Positions 1 to 7,640 of a stretch of 64,000 nucleotides of DNA are shown here, piece by piece (within the stretch, counting starts at the first letter, position 1; every line of letters starts with the position of its first letter). The stretch is from NCBI RefSeq assembly GCF_005870035.1, contig NZ_SWJG01000002.1, positions 62,001 through 126,000 on the forward strand. The letters are read 5' to 3'. The translations under genes were made by a program, and so were the position numbers. The DNA comes from Spirosoma lacussanchae (GTDB taxonomy: Bacteria; Bacteroidota; Bacteroidia; Cytophagales; Spirosomataceae). Below the pieces are notes generated by a model that made no database searches, had not been told where the DNA came from, and worked only from the letters and a program-made list of their open reading frames with translations.

Positions 1-84
1 ATTGTAGAGGCTGTATATAACGTTCTGTACGAACGAGCCTCGCCCGTTACGGAGATGAAAACTCTGCAACAGAAGCTTAAATAA
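1..84 (+). CDS. gpsA: Glycerol-3-phosphate dehydrogenase, C-terminal end (partial)
   Basis: Only the last 27 codons and a TAA stop at 82-84 are in the window, in the frame that begins at base 1. The peptide starts IVEAVYNVLYERASPVTEM and ends in KLK. This resembles the C-terminus of NAD(P)-dependent glycerol-3-phosphate dehydrogenase, where a P-I-V-E-A-V-Y motif precedes the final helix. The family makes sn-glycerol-3-phosphate for phospholipid synthesis in the cytoplasm. The call rests on this short tail alone, so the sequence to the left of the window must confirm it. Confidence 0.6.
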   Translation: MVEAVYNVLYERASPVTEMKTLQQKLK

Positions 85-228
85 GCCCGGCGCCATCTGG
101 ACTTGCCGTATACCTGCACCGTTAATTTGTTAGTAATTCGGTAGATTAAATAGTTCTATGAAGCTATGCGGATCGGGAAGCCGTCACGACATTTGCTCCT
201 GTAAGCGGGCCTACGTATTGACTACTAA

Positions 229-2415
229 ATGGCACAAGGTATTGGTATAAAGGGTGGAGCCGGCTGGCTGTTCGTTCTGGCAGCGATTGCGAGTCAGAAC
301 CTGGCCGTTGCTCAACCCAGATCACTGCATCCCAATGTAACTGTCGATACATATATGCTCCTGTCGAGGGCGGGGGTTCGGCTGGTACAGGATCCGGTTT
401 CGCGTACACTGTTCTATGCCGATACGGAGGGAAATGTGTTTCAACTCAGACCGACCCATGCCGGAGGGCTGCCTGACGAGGTGCCTGTAGCCGGTGTAGC
501 TCAGCATGGCATCGATTACCTGCAGGGCATGGCCTTTTCCGATAGTACGCTGATTCTGGTCGGAATTCGCCGGTTTCCGTACGAAGGGGTGGGCCGCGTG
601 GCCAAGGGGCGTCTTAAGGCTGATGGCTCCCGGCAGTGGTCGACCTTGCTTGAAACGGCGCCATACGCTAATTCAAACACCGCCTTCGATCATGCGTTCA
701 ATGGTGTTTGTGTGTCGCCTGGTCAGGATTCGGTCTACATTGCCAGTGGCTCCCGAACGGATCATGGCGAAGTACAGGATGCCGGCGGTCGTTTCCTCAA
801 CCTGCGTGAGACCGCGTTGACAGCCCGTATTTTTCGGTTACCGCTGGCGGCAGAAAATCTGTTTCTGCCCAACAATGAGGAAGCCGTTCGGCAGTCGGGA
901 CTCCTGTTCTGCGAGGGTGTTCGCAACACATTTGACATGGCCTTCAACAGCGAAGGCCGTCTGTTCGGGGCCGAGAACGCGGGCAATCGGTCTGATCCTG
1001 AAGAATTAAACTGGCTGCGGCCCGGTCGGCATTATGGCTTCCCCTGGCTCATAGGTGGAAACGAAACACCGCAGCAGTTTCCTGACTACAACCCGGATAC
1101 CGACCCGTTGCTTTCGGCCGGTTACCGAACCGAGGGCTTTCGTACGGACCCGGCCTATCCGCCCCGGCCTGCCGGTCCGTTCACGGCAGCTATCGTCAAT
1201 ACCGGACCCGACGCCTGGTTTGTGATCGATCCGGCAACCCGCCAGGCCGTACCATCGAATGAAATCTCCAGCTTTACGCCCCATGCATCGCCCCTGGGGC
1301 TGGTATTCGACGCTGATAGCAGTCTGGCCGATTTCACCGGTTCAGGATTCGTACTGGGCTATACCAACGGGCGCGGGCTGGATCTGAGTTCGATTCGGCT
1401 TCAGTACGACCCGACTGTGGATAATTACCGAATGCAGGTTAGCCGGGTAGCGGAAGGTTTCAACCTGCCGGTCGATGCCGCGCTGGTCGGAACAACACTC
1501 TACGTACTCGAACGGGGTAGACAGGCTATTAGCCGGGTACGTTTTCGTCGGCGTGTGTATCCGCAGGCCGATCTGAGCCTGGCCATGACCGTTCAGCAAC
1601 GGACCCCGGCCGTAGGGGAGGAGGTTCAGTTCACTATTGCCGTGGAGAACCAGGGGCCGGCCGCTGCCCAATCGGTTGTAGTAAATAACCGCTTACCTGC
1701 CGGACTGGTGTTTAGTCGGAGTACTGTTTTTCAGCAGGTACCTGGGGGCATTCAGGCTACCGTGCAGTCGCTTTCGCCCTACACCATACGTTTGCTTTCC
1801 TACTGGGCACGGGTGGCGCGGCCGGGTCAGTACCGAAATGCTGCGCAGATTCTGAAAGCCGCGGTAACCGATCCAGACAGTGAGCCAGACACCGGTACGG
1901 CCGATGGAGAGGATGACAACGCCACCGTCGACTTTCGGACCTGTCCTGACAATGGGGCTCTCTATGCATCGGATAATCCGGTTGCCCAGCCGTTGCCAGC
2001 CGTTTTGCCCAATCAACCCTCTCCCGATTCTTCCCGGCCCGATCTAAGCGTACACATGGCGCTGGACAAACAAGTACTGGAACAGAATCAGGTGTTACAG
2101 GTCACAGTGACTATTCGTAACGATGGGGGTGTACGTGCTGAAGCCGTACAGCTGCGCTGCCAGTTGCCGACAAATGCTCAGTTTATACCGACGCCGGGCT
2201 GGGTATTGACAGGCACAGAACTGCTTTCTGACCCTGTCAATCTGGCACCAGGCCAAAGTCTGGGTCGAACCGTTCCGTTGCGGGCTGTCGCCCCCGGCCT
2301 TCTGATGATAAAAGCCACACTGACAGGGCCGGCCGATGCTGACTCGACGCCCAATAACGGGTATGAGAATGGCGAAGATGACGAAGCCCACGTTGCTGGT
2401 CGGGTACTTCCCTGA
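229..2415 (+). CDS. Secreted sugar dehydrogenase-like beta-propeller protein with two DUF11 domains
   Basis: The 728-residue protein starts with an apparent signal peptide (hydrophobic stretch WLFVLAAIAS, then AVAQ). Residues about 40-430 look like the six-bladed propeller of glucose/sorbosone dehydrogenases (PQQ-dependent family): GMAFSDSTLILVG, GVCVSPGQDSVYIASG, EGVRNTFDMAF and HYGFPWLIGG. Residues about 445-570 and 605-720 are two DUF11-type Ig-like repeats (DLSLAMTVQQRTPAVGEEV and DLSVHMALDKQVLEQNQVL). Each is followed by an acidic D-x-D-rich segment typical of DUF11. It is probably exported. The substrate and true PQQ dependence cannot be told from sequence. The gene converges on the HIT gene with only 14 nt between stop codons. 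Confidence 0.7.
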   Translation: MAQGIGIKGGAGWLFVLAAIASQNLAVAQPRSLHPNVTVDTYMLLSRAGVRLVQDPVSRTLFYADTEGNVFQLRPTHAGGLPDEVPVAGVAQHGIDYLQGMAFSDSTLILVGIRRFPYEGVGRVAKGRLKADGSRQWSTLLETAPYANSNTAFDHAFNGVCVSPGQDSVYIASGSRTDHGEVQDAGGRFLNLRETALTARIFRLPLAAENLFLPNNEEAVRQSGLLFCEGVRNTFDMAFNSEGRLFGAENAGNRSDPEELNWLRPGRHYGFPWLIGGNETPQQFPDYNPDTDPLLSAGYRTEGFRTDPAYPPRPAGPFTAAIVNTGPDAWFVIDPATRQAVPSNEISSFTPHASPLGLVFDADSSLADFTGSGFVLGYTNGRGLDLSSIRLQYDPTVDNYRMQVSRVAEGFNLPVDAALVGTTLYVLERGRQAISRVRFRRRVYPQADLSLAMTVQQRTPAVGEEVQFTIAVENQGPAAAQSVVVNNRLPAGLVFSRSTVFQQVPGGIQATVQSLSPYTIRLLSYWARVARPGQYRNAAQILKAAVTDPDSEPDTGTADGEDDNATVDFRTCPDNGALYASDNPVAQPLPAVLPNQPSPDSSRPDLSVHMALDKQVLEQNQVLQVTVTIRNDGGVRAEAVQLRCQLPTNAQFIPTPGWVLTGTELLSDPVNLAPGQSLGRTVPLRAVAPGLLMIKATLTGPADADSTPNNGYENGEDDEAHVAGRVLP

Positions 2416-2429
2416 ACCAGCGGCTGCGT

Positions 2430-2822
2430 CTACAGCGACAGATGCTGACGGATGAGGGCGGCCGTTTCGGCCAGTTCTTCCTGGCTCGGCTTCATCTTGT
2501 TACTGAAGTTCATGTCGGCCATGGAATTCAACGGAATCAGATGAACGTGCGCGTGAGGCACCTCCAGTCCAACTACCGCAACGCCGATGCGCTTGCAGAG
2601 AATGGCTTTTTCAATGGCGGGGGCTATGCGTTTGGCAAAGGCCATCAGGCCCATGTATAACTCATCTTCCAGGTCAAACAGATAGTCGACCTCTTTTTTG
2701 GGGATCACCAGCGTGTGACCCGTTGTGGTCGGAAACGCATCCAGAAACGCCAGGTAATCATCGGTTTCGGCAATCTTGTGGGCGGGAATCTCGCCAGCCA
2801 CAATCCGGGAGAAGATAGTCAT
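2430..2822 (-). CDS. HIT family nucleotide hydrolase (HinT-like)
   Basis: A 130-residue protein of normal length for the HIT family. It opens with TIFSRIVAGEIPAHKIAE, has the GHTLVIPKKEVDYLFDL segment, and carries the catalytic histidine triad HAHVHLIPL near residue 92. HIT proteins hydrolyse nucleoside phosphoramidates or related AMP conjugates in the cytosol. It lies 91 nt downstream of greA on the same strand, a common Bacteroidota arrangement that suggests co-transcription. A strong hairpin lies between the two genes, so readthrough may be partial. Confidence 0.93.
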   Translation of the reverse strand: MTIFSRIVAGEIPAHKIAETDDYLAFLDAFPTTTGHTLVIPKKEVDYLFDLEDELYMGLMAFAKRIAPAIEKAILCKRIGVAVVGLEVPHAHVHLIPLNSMADMNFSNKMKPSQEELAETAALIRQHLSL

Positions 2823-2845
2823 ATCAATAAGAATTTGGTATTTGG

Positions 2846-2900
2846 TATACGGTTTCCAGGTGGGCGCTCTACAGCTAGTCGCCTGCCTGAAAACCGTATA
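2846..2900 (-). terminator. Hairpin between greA and the HIT gene
   Basis: Two 21-nt arms (2846-2866 and 2880-2900) pair almost completely, with one mismatch and two G-U pairs, around a 13-nt loop. The hairpin begins 13 nt after the greA stop codon. No long T-run follows on the minus strand, so it may be a weak terminator or an mRNA-stabilising stem. Confidence 0.45.
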
Positions 2901-2913
2901 TCGAAAAACCGGA

Positions 2914-3387
2914 TTATCGGGCTATTTCAACAACTTCAAATTCCATCACGCCGGCTGGTACTTTAATTTCGGCAATATCGCCGACGCGCTTGCCGAGCAG
3001 GCCTTTGCCGATGGGCGAACCGACCGAAATACGGCCCGCTTTCAGGTCGGCCTCTTCTTCGGAGACCAGCGTGTACAACATCTCAGCCCCGTTTTTCTTG
3101 TTTTTGATTTTTACCTTCGACAGCACCGATACCTGCGATGCGTCGATAGTCGACTCATCGAGGATACGGGCGTTCGACAGGACTTCTTCAAGTTTCGATA
3201 TTTTCAGCTCATGAAGACCCTGCGCATCTTTGGCTGCGTCATACTCCGCGTTTTCGCTGAGGTCGCCTTTGTCGCGGGCTTCGGCAATCTGACGGGCAAT
3301 TTCGGCCCGGCCTTTGGTCTTCAGATCATTTAGCTCAGCCTTAAGCCGGTTGAGCCCTTCTTCGGTGTAATATGAAATCTTTCCCAT
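2914..3387 (-). CDS. greA: Transcription elongation factor GreA
   Basis: The 157-residue protein starts at the ATG at 3387 (MGKISYYTEEGLNRLKAEL). An in-frame ATG 60 nt upstream would add a tail unlike GreA and was rejected. The N-terminal coiled coil spans about residues 8-75, with the acidic tip region ARDKGDLSENAEYDAAKDAQ. The FKBP-like C-terminal domain contains VGSPIGKGLLGKRVGDIAEI. GreA binds the RNA polymerase secondary channel and stimulates cleavage of backtracked transcripts. It is followed by the HIT gene. Upstream lies an apparent independent small transcription unit that ends about 55 nt before the start codon. Confidence 0.95.
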   Translation of the reverse strand: MGKISYYTEEGLNRLKAELNDLKTKGRAEIARQIAEARDKGDLSENAEYDAAKDAQGLHELKISKLEEVLSNARILDESTIDASQVSVLSKVKIKNKKNGAEMLYTLVSEEEADLKAGRISVGSPIGKGLLGKRVGDIAEIKVPAGVMEFEVVEIAR

Positions 3388-3440
3388 AATAAATACGATA
3401 CGCGTTACTCGAGTTTCACAATGGTTTGGGGCCGCTACTA

Positions 3441-3470
3441 AAAACAAAAAGAACGGTACGCCGACCGTTC
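3441..3470 (-). terminator. Rho-independent terminator upstream of greA
   Basis: GAACGGT and ACCGTTC arms around a 6-nt loop (3451-3470) are followed on the minus strand by the T-rich run TTTTTGTTTT (3441-3450). This is a classic terminator shape. It lies upstream of greA and downstream of a promoter-like sequence at 3632-3662, so it appears to end a short transcript. Confidence 0.7.
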
Positions 3471-3625
3471 TGCATCCAAATTGGTTTTCTTTGCAGCCGC
3501 GTCAGTGTCGCCGTCGGGAGTCCGAAGCGAGCGGTTCGAATATGTGTTTATCTGTTCGTCGCATGGGTAGGGCCGCTGTCGGCCGATCACGTTCTGACGC
3601 GACGCCTGCCAGGAGCAGGACATCT
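3441..3625 (-). ncRNA. Candidate small RNA, about 185 nt, family unknown
   Basis: A promoter-like element (TAATTTTG with TTG 20 nt upstream) and a terminator bracket about 185 nt with no convincing gene. Inside, GUCGCGUCAG near the 5' end can pair with CUGACGCGGC nearer the 3' end. This gives a 10-bp closing stem, which extends by three more pairs past a bulge. The size and long-range closing stem would fit a 6S-like RNA, but I could not identify its conserved bubble. A GTG-started reading frame of 64 codons overlaps it but resembles no known protein. Confidence 0.4.
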
Positions 3626-3631
3626 GTTTCA

Positions 3632-3662
3632 CAAAATTAAGAATACTTCCGGGCTATATCAA
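3632..3662 (-). promoter_or_regulatory. Bacteroidota-type promoter for the candidate small RNA
   Basis: On the minus strand TAATTTTG (3632-3639) matches the Bacteroidota -7 consensus TAnnTTTG. A TTG (3660-3662) lies 20 nt upstream, matching the -33 element. The start site would be near 3625. Confidence 0.5.
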
Positions 3663-3702
3663 CAGCATACCGGCCCGCCTGCTAAAAACTGACTGACCGT
3701 TC

Positions 3703-4629
3703 ATGACGCAACCGCTTCGTATTGTTTTTATGGGTACGCCCGACTTTGCCGTTACCAGTCTGCAGCGACTGTTAGGCGCGGGTTGTACCGTAGTCGCTGT
3801 GGTAACTGCCCCCGACCGCCCCTCGGGCCGCGGGCTGCAACTGTCGCCGTCGCCCGTTAAAAAAGCGGCTGAAGCGGCCAGTTTACCTGTTCTTCAGCCC
3901 GAAAAACTGCGTGACCCGGCTTTTCTGGCCGCCCTGCAGGCTTATAACGCCGATCTATTCGTTGTCGTTGCTTTTCGGATGCTGCCCGAGGTGGTCTGGT
4001 CGATGCCAACGATCGGTACGTTCAATCTGCACGGGTCGCTGCTGCCGCAGTATCGGGGCGCGGCACCTATCAACTGGGCCATTATCAACGGCGATACCGA
4101 AACGGGGGTCACCACGTTTTTCATCGAAAAAGAAATCGATACCGGACAGATGATTTTTCAGGATCGGGAACCGATCTATCCGGACGATACGGCTGGTTCG
4201 CTGCACGACCGACTCATGGAACGGGGGGCTAGCCTGGTCGTACAGACGGTGCGGGCTATCGAAGCCGGTGATTACCCGCGCCATCCGCAACCCGCAGCCG
4301 ATGATCTGAAATCAGCTCCCAAACTCAGTCGCGAAACCACCGAAATCAACTGGAATCAACCCGCCCGGGACATTCGTAATTTTGTAAGAGGCCTGTCGCC
4401 TTACCCAGCCGCCTGGACAACGATCAACGAGAAGTTTTTCAAAGTCTATGCTGTTTCCATTGCCAACGAGTCGCCCTTTGTTGCCGAACCGGGTCAGGCG
4501 TATACCGACCACAAAAAACAGATTCTGGTGCGGGCGGCTGATCAGTGGCTCTCTGTCGATTTATTACAGGCCGAGGGCAAACGGCGCATGACTACCGACG
4601 AGTTTTTACGCGGCAATCGCCTTTTATGA
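3703..4629 (+). CDS. fmt: Methionyl-tRNA formyltransferase
   Basis: The 308-residue protein formylates the initiator methionyl-tRNA using 10-formyl-tetrahydrofolate. It begins RIVFMGTPDFAVTSLQRLL and carries the formyltransferase signature NLHGSLLPQYRGAAPINWAI with the catalytic His near residue 110. ETGVTTFFIEKEIDTGQM provides the catalytic Asp. The C-terminal tRNA-binding domain spans about residues 205-308. Length and order are normal. Its stop codon overlaps the ATG of a 39-codon reading frame (ATGA), and folA follows 105 nt later. The folate link (Fmt uses a folate cofactor, FolA makes tetrahydrofolate) fits the neighbourhood. Confidence 0.97.
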   Translation: MTQPLRIVFMGTPDFAVTSLQRLLGAGCTVVAVVTAPDRPSGRGLQLSPSPVKKAAEAASLPVLQPEKLRDPAFLAALQAYNADLFVVVAFRMLPEVVWSMPTIGTFNLHGSLLPQYRGAAPINWAIINGDTETGVTTFFIEKEIDTGQMIFQDREPIYPDDTAGSLHDRLMERGASLVVQTVRAIEAGDYPRHPQPAADDLKSAPKLSRETTEINWNQPARDIRNFVRGLSPYPAAWTTINEKFFKVYAVSIANESPFVAEPGQAYTDHKKQILVRAADQWLSVDLLQAEGKRRMTTDEFLRGNRLL

Positions 4630-4734
4630 GTACGGGACCGATACGTACGTGCGCCTTTTGCGTATCTATGAGCCCAGTGGCCGGTGCCATTGCACCAGCG
4701 GTCAGCCCGCAACAAACGTTAGAAACCAGGGAGT

Positions 4735-5244
4735 ATGAAGATTAGTCTTATTGCCGCCGTAGCACAAAATGGTGTCATCGGTATTAACAACAGCCAGGGC
4801 CAGCCTGATATGCCCTGGCACCTGCCCGATGACTTTGCGTTTTTCAAACGAAAAACCAGCCATCACCCCATCATCATGGGTCGCAAAACCCTCGAGGCCC
4901 TCGGTAAACCGCTACCCAACCGGACCAATATCATACTTACCCGTAATACCGACTTTCAGGCCGCCGGCACAACGGTTGTACATACGCTCGACGACGCGCT
5001 GGCTATAGCGAAGTCGCTGAACGATAATGAGCTATTTGTTATTGGCGGGGCCGAAATATACACCATGGCGTTGCCGGTGGCTACTACGCTTTACCTGACC
5101 GAAATTCACAAGGAGTTCGACGGAGATGCCTACTTTCCAACATTCGATCGGCGTGACTGGACCGAAGTGAGTCGGGTGCCGCATCCGGCCGATGAGCGGC
5201 ACGAAGCGGCTTTTGATTTCGTCGAATACGAACGGAAACGATAA
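4735..5244 (+). CDS. folA: Dihydrofolate reductase
   Basis: The 169-residue enzyme reduces dihydrofolate to tetrahydrofolate with NADPH. Visible signatures are ISLIAAVAQNGVIGINN, MPWHLPDDFAFFKRKT (substrate-binding acidic residue and Met-Pro-Trp loop), IIMGRKTLEALGKPLPNRTNI (cofactor loop) and ELFVIGGAEIYTMALP. Length is typical. It follows fmt on the same strand and converges on the BatA-like gene with 32 nt between stops. Confidence 0.97.
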   Translation: MKISLIAAVAQNGVIGINNSQGQPDMPWHLPDDFAFFKRKTSHHPIIMGRKTLEALGKPLPNRTNIILTRNTDFQAAGTTVVHTLDDALAIAKSLNDNELFVIGGAEIYTMALPVATTLYLTEIHKEFDGDAYFPTFDRRDWTEVSRVPHPADERHEAAFDFVEYERKR

Positions 5245-5276
5245 AAGCGGGCACCAGTTAGCCGGTCGAAGCCAGG

Positions 5277-7340
5277 CTATCCTTTCATGAACCGAACCAG
5301 ACCAACTTCAAGCAGCAGGAAACCCAGGGCGGCCAGCAGAAAGTACTTCCAGAGGCTTTTGCCGAGGTTTTCCTGCTCCAGCACCTGGACGAAGTCGCCA
5401 TCCTGTATGCTGTCGAATACTTCTACATTGGGCTGGCTGGCGAATACCCGACGCAGCTCATCGGCCGAGTAGAAGTCCATGGCCGACTCGGCGTTTCCGT
5501 GGTTAAAGGCCAGCAGCCGCTCGGTCTTACCCGCGCTGTTCTGCAACTCATAATACCCGGCTTCAACCTCCTGACCAGTTGCCAGTTCATTGCTCTTAGG
5601 CATTTCGAGCAGCAGCTGATTCCCGACAACGCGCTGAATCGGAATAATCTCCAGCTTGTCGCGCTTCAGTTTGTAAACGGCTCGTTCCGCTGGATTGCTG
5701 ATCGGTACCGCCAGCAGGTTTTCATCGAACGAATAGGCGGTTCGCTGGGAGCGAACGCTTAGAGCCGCCATCTTGTACATGATTGGAACGAACAGCGCAT
5801 GCTCGGCCAGGTTGCCATAGTCGGCCGCCAGGGGCGTGCCCAGTACGTATACGCTGCCCTGCCCTGACCGGGTCTGGGTGAGCATCGGGCTCCCGTCGCG
5901 GAGGGTAAGCAAACGCTCGCCGGCACTCCAGCGCCAAACCGGAGCAGCCGAGGGCATGTTCAGCGGCTCGGACTGGTAGCTTTGCTGAAAGACATCCTGG
6001 AAAAACGGATTGCGCCGGTCGGGGTCAGCAACGGGGCGCGACGCCTGCTCTGCCGGCAGGGTACTTACGCCATTTACACCCAGGCTGCTTAGGAACGGCC
6101 CATAGGTCGACGCATCGGGGGTGGCGGGCGGAATGACGGCCAGGCTGCCTCCCTGCTTAACAAATCGTTCCAGCTCGGACCGGAGCGTACCCGAAACCTG
6201 CGATACGCCCTCCAGCACAACCAGATCCGTTTCGCGTAGTTGCCCCACATCAAAGTTCAGCGCGCTGAAGCTGCGCCGTACAAACAGGCTATCGTCTGAA
6301 TACACTGCGTCTACGTAATCTTTCGGGCTCTTCTGCTCGAACAGATGCAGTACCCGAACGGCCGGCGAGGCTTCTATGACGAAAAAATACTGGTTGTCGA
6401 ACGTAATCGGGAAATCTTCGAATACGATCCGGCCGCGGTGGTAGCCTTTGGTGGTTACATTAAAGTTGAGAGACACCGTGGCCGAGCCACCGGGAGGGAG
6501 CACGGCCGAGGCCGTTGAGGTCTGTGTATCGTCGAGATACAGCCGAACCGGCAGGTTCTTCACGTTCTCGCGGCCGCCGTTGGTCAGCTTCACGTTCAGG
6601 CTATTGTTCTGCATCTCACGAATGAACGGCGTGCTGAGCCATACCGAATCAACGTATACGTTTCGGGTAGGTTGCGCGTCGAGCGGCACAATGAAGAGCC
6701 GGTCCGTAGTGTCCAGCTTCAGCCGGGTCAGGTCACCTACCGTGCTTTTCTGAAAATCGGAAAACCAGAAGAGCTGGTTACGGCCGGCCGGGTTCAGGCT
6801 GCTGAGCAGGTTGCGCTGCCGCCGGTATACGGTTTCGAGGCTTCGGGGCGTGTGGGCAAAGCGAACCGAAGTAACCCGGTCGCGAATGGCTTCAGCAGAG
6901 CCTGCCTGCTGTTCGGCGGCCGAAAAGTCGTTGGTCAGCAGCTGCAGCGACGTTGCGTTGCGGAACAGGGTCAGGAGTTCATCCAGTCGGCCAATGGCTA
7001 TATCCAGATACCGTTTTTCGTTCCGCTCGTTCTGCATGCTATACGAGTTGTCAATGTACAGACTCGTGACGCCCTGTCGCGACAAACCCAGCTGATTTTT
7101 GCTCGGGATGAATGGCTGCGCGAAGGCCAGTACCAAGCACGCCAGAAACAAACAGCGAGCCGCCAGAATAAGCCAGTGCTTCAACCGCCGAAACGATTTG
7201 GTCTCGGTCTGGACTGTCCGTAGCAAAGCAACATTGGTGAAAAACACCCGGCGTGTCCGACGGAAGTTAAACAGGTGTATGGCAATGGGAACCGACACGG
7301 CCAGCAGGCCGAACAGGAACGAGGGATACAGGAAATTCAT
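5277..7340 (-). CDS. BatA-like membrane protein with VWA-like region
   Basis: The 687-residue protein starts with the BatA N-terminal domain (FLYPSFLFGLLAVSVPIAIH, then FNFRRTRRVFFTNVALLRTV). It has transmembrane helices at about residues 5-25 and 58-77 and one near the C-terminus (YFLLAALGFLLLEVGLV). The segment VTSLYIDNSYSMQNERNEKR (D-x-S-x-S) is a MIDAS-like start of a von Willebrand A fold. The middle part is periplasmic and includes a glutamine-amidotransferase-like stretch (TDLVVLEGVSQVSGTLRSEL). Such proteins are common in Bacteroidota and their role in envelope or aerotolerance functions is not settled. No other bat genes are adjacent. Confidence 0.8.
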   Translation of the reverse strand: MNFLYPSFLFGLLAVSVPIAIHLFNFRRTRRVFFTNVALLRTVQTETKSFRRLKHWLILAARCLFLACLVLAFAQPFIPSKNQLGLSRQGVTSLYIDNSYSMQNERNEKRYLDIAIGRLDELLTLFRNATSLQLLTNDFSAAEQQAGSAEAIRDRVTSVRFAHTPRSLETVYRRQRNLLSSLNPAGRNQLFWFSDFQKSTVGDLTRLKLDTTDRLFIVPLDAQPTRNVYVDSVWLSTPFIREMQNNSLNVKLTNGGRENVKNLPVRLYLDDTQTSTASAVLPPGGSATVSLNFNVTTKGYHRGRIVFEDFPITFDNQYFFVIEASPAVRVLHLFEQKSPKDYVDAVYSDDSLFVRRSFSALNFDVGQLRETDLVVLEGVSQVSGTLRSELERFVKQGGSLAVIPPATPDASTYGPFLSSLGVNGVSTLPAEQASRPVADPDRRNPFFQDVFQQSYQSEPLNMPSAAPVWRWSAGERLLTLRDGSPMLTQTRSGQGSVYVLGTPLAADYGNLAEHALFVPIMYKMAALSVRSQRTAYSFDENLLAVPISNPAERAVYKLKRDKLEIIPIQRVVGNQLLLEMPKSNELATGQEVEAGYYELQNSAGKTERLLAFNHGNAESAMDFYSADELRRVFASQPNVEVFDSIQDGDFVQVLEQENLGKSLWKYFLLAALGFLLLEVGLVRFMKG

Positions 7341-7556
7341 CTGGTAAATAACGACCTGGCGCGGGACTTTGGTTTGTAGGTGCCCTAAGATAGTCAGGGA
7401 TTATGACTTGGTAAAACCCTGACCCGCCCGGTGCAACACCTATCTATCGTACACAGATTATACCAGTTTATCATCCGCGCGGGGGGATCACCCCCAAAAA
7501 CGCTGATTCATGTACTTTCTGCCGGGTATACTGAGTTTTCTGGTCGGGCGAAAGCA

Positions 7557-7589
7557 CAAAAAAGCCCCGATTGTAGCACAATCGGGGCT
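7557..7589 (-). terminator. Rho-independent terminator of the rimP-nusA-infB operon
   Basis: AGCCCCGATTGT and ACAATCGGGGCT form a perfect 12-bp stem (7563-7574 and 7578-7589) with a 3-nt loop. T6 follows on the minus strand. It lies about 52 nt after the infB stop. The remaining 7341-7556 stretch upstream of the BatA-like gene shows only a 7-bp inverted repeat (7393-7423), possibly part of that gene's promoter region. Confidence 0.9.
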
Positions 7590-7640
7590 CAGATTACTAT
7601 ACGGGGTGCACGATTAATTCGTACCGCCCGACAGCGCCGG

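Noticed and set aside
3388..3447. Upstream in-frame ATG of greA at 3447
   Set aside because: It adds 20 residues that do not resemble GreA and would begin in the terminator tail of the upstream unit.
3505..3550. GGTTCGAAT tRNA T-loop-like sequence
   Set aside because: The flanking bases do not form a T-stem or an acceptor stem, so it is not a tRNA.
3438..3632. 64-codon GTG-started frame on the minus strand in the candidate small RNA
   Set aside because: It starts inside the promoter element, has no family resemblance and an irregular composition. The RNA explanation fits better.
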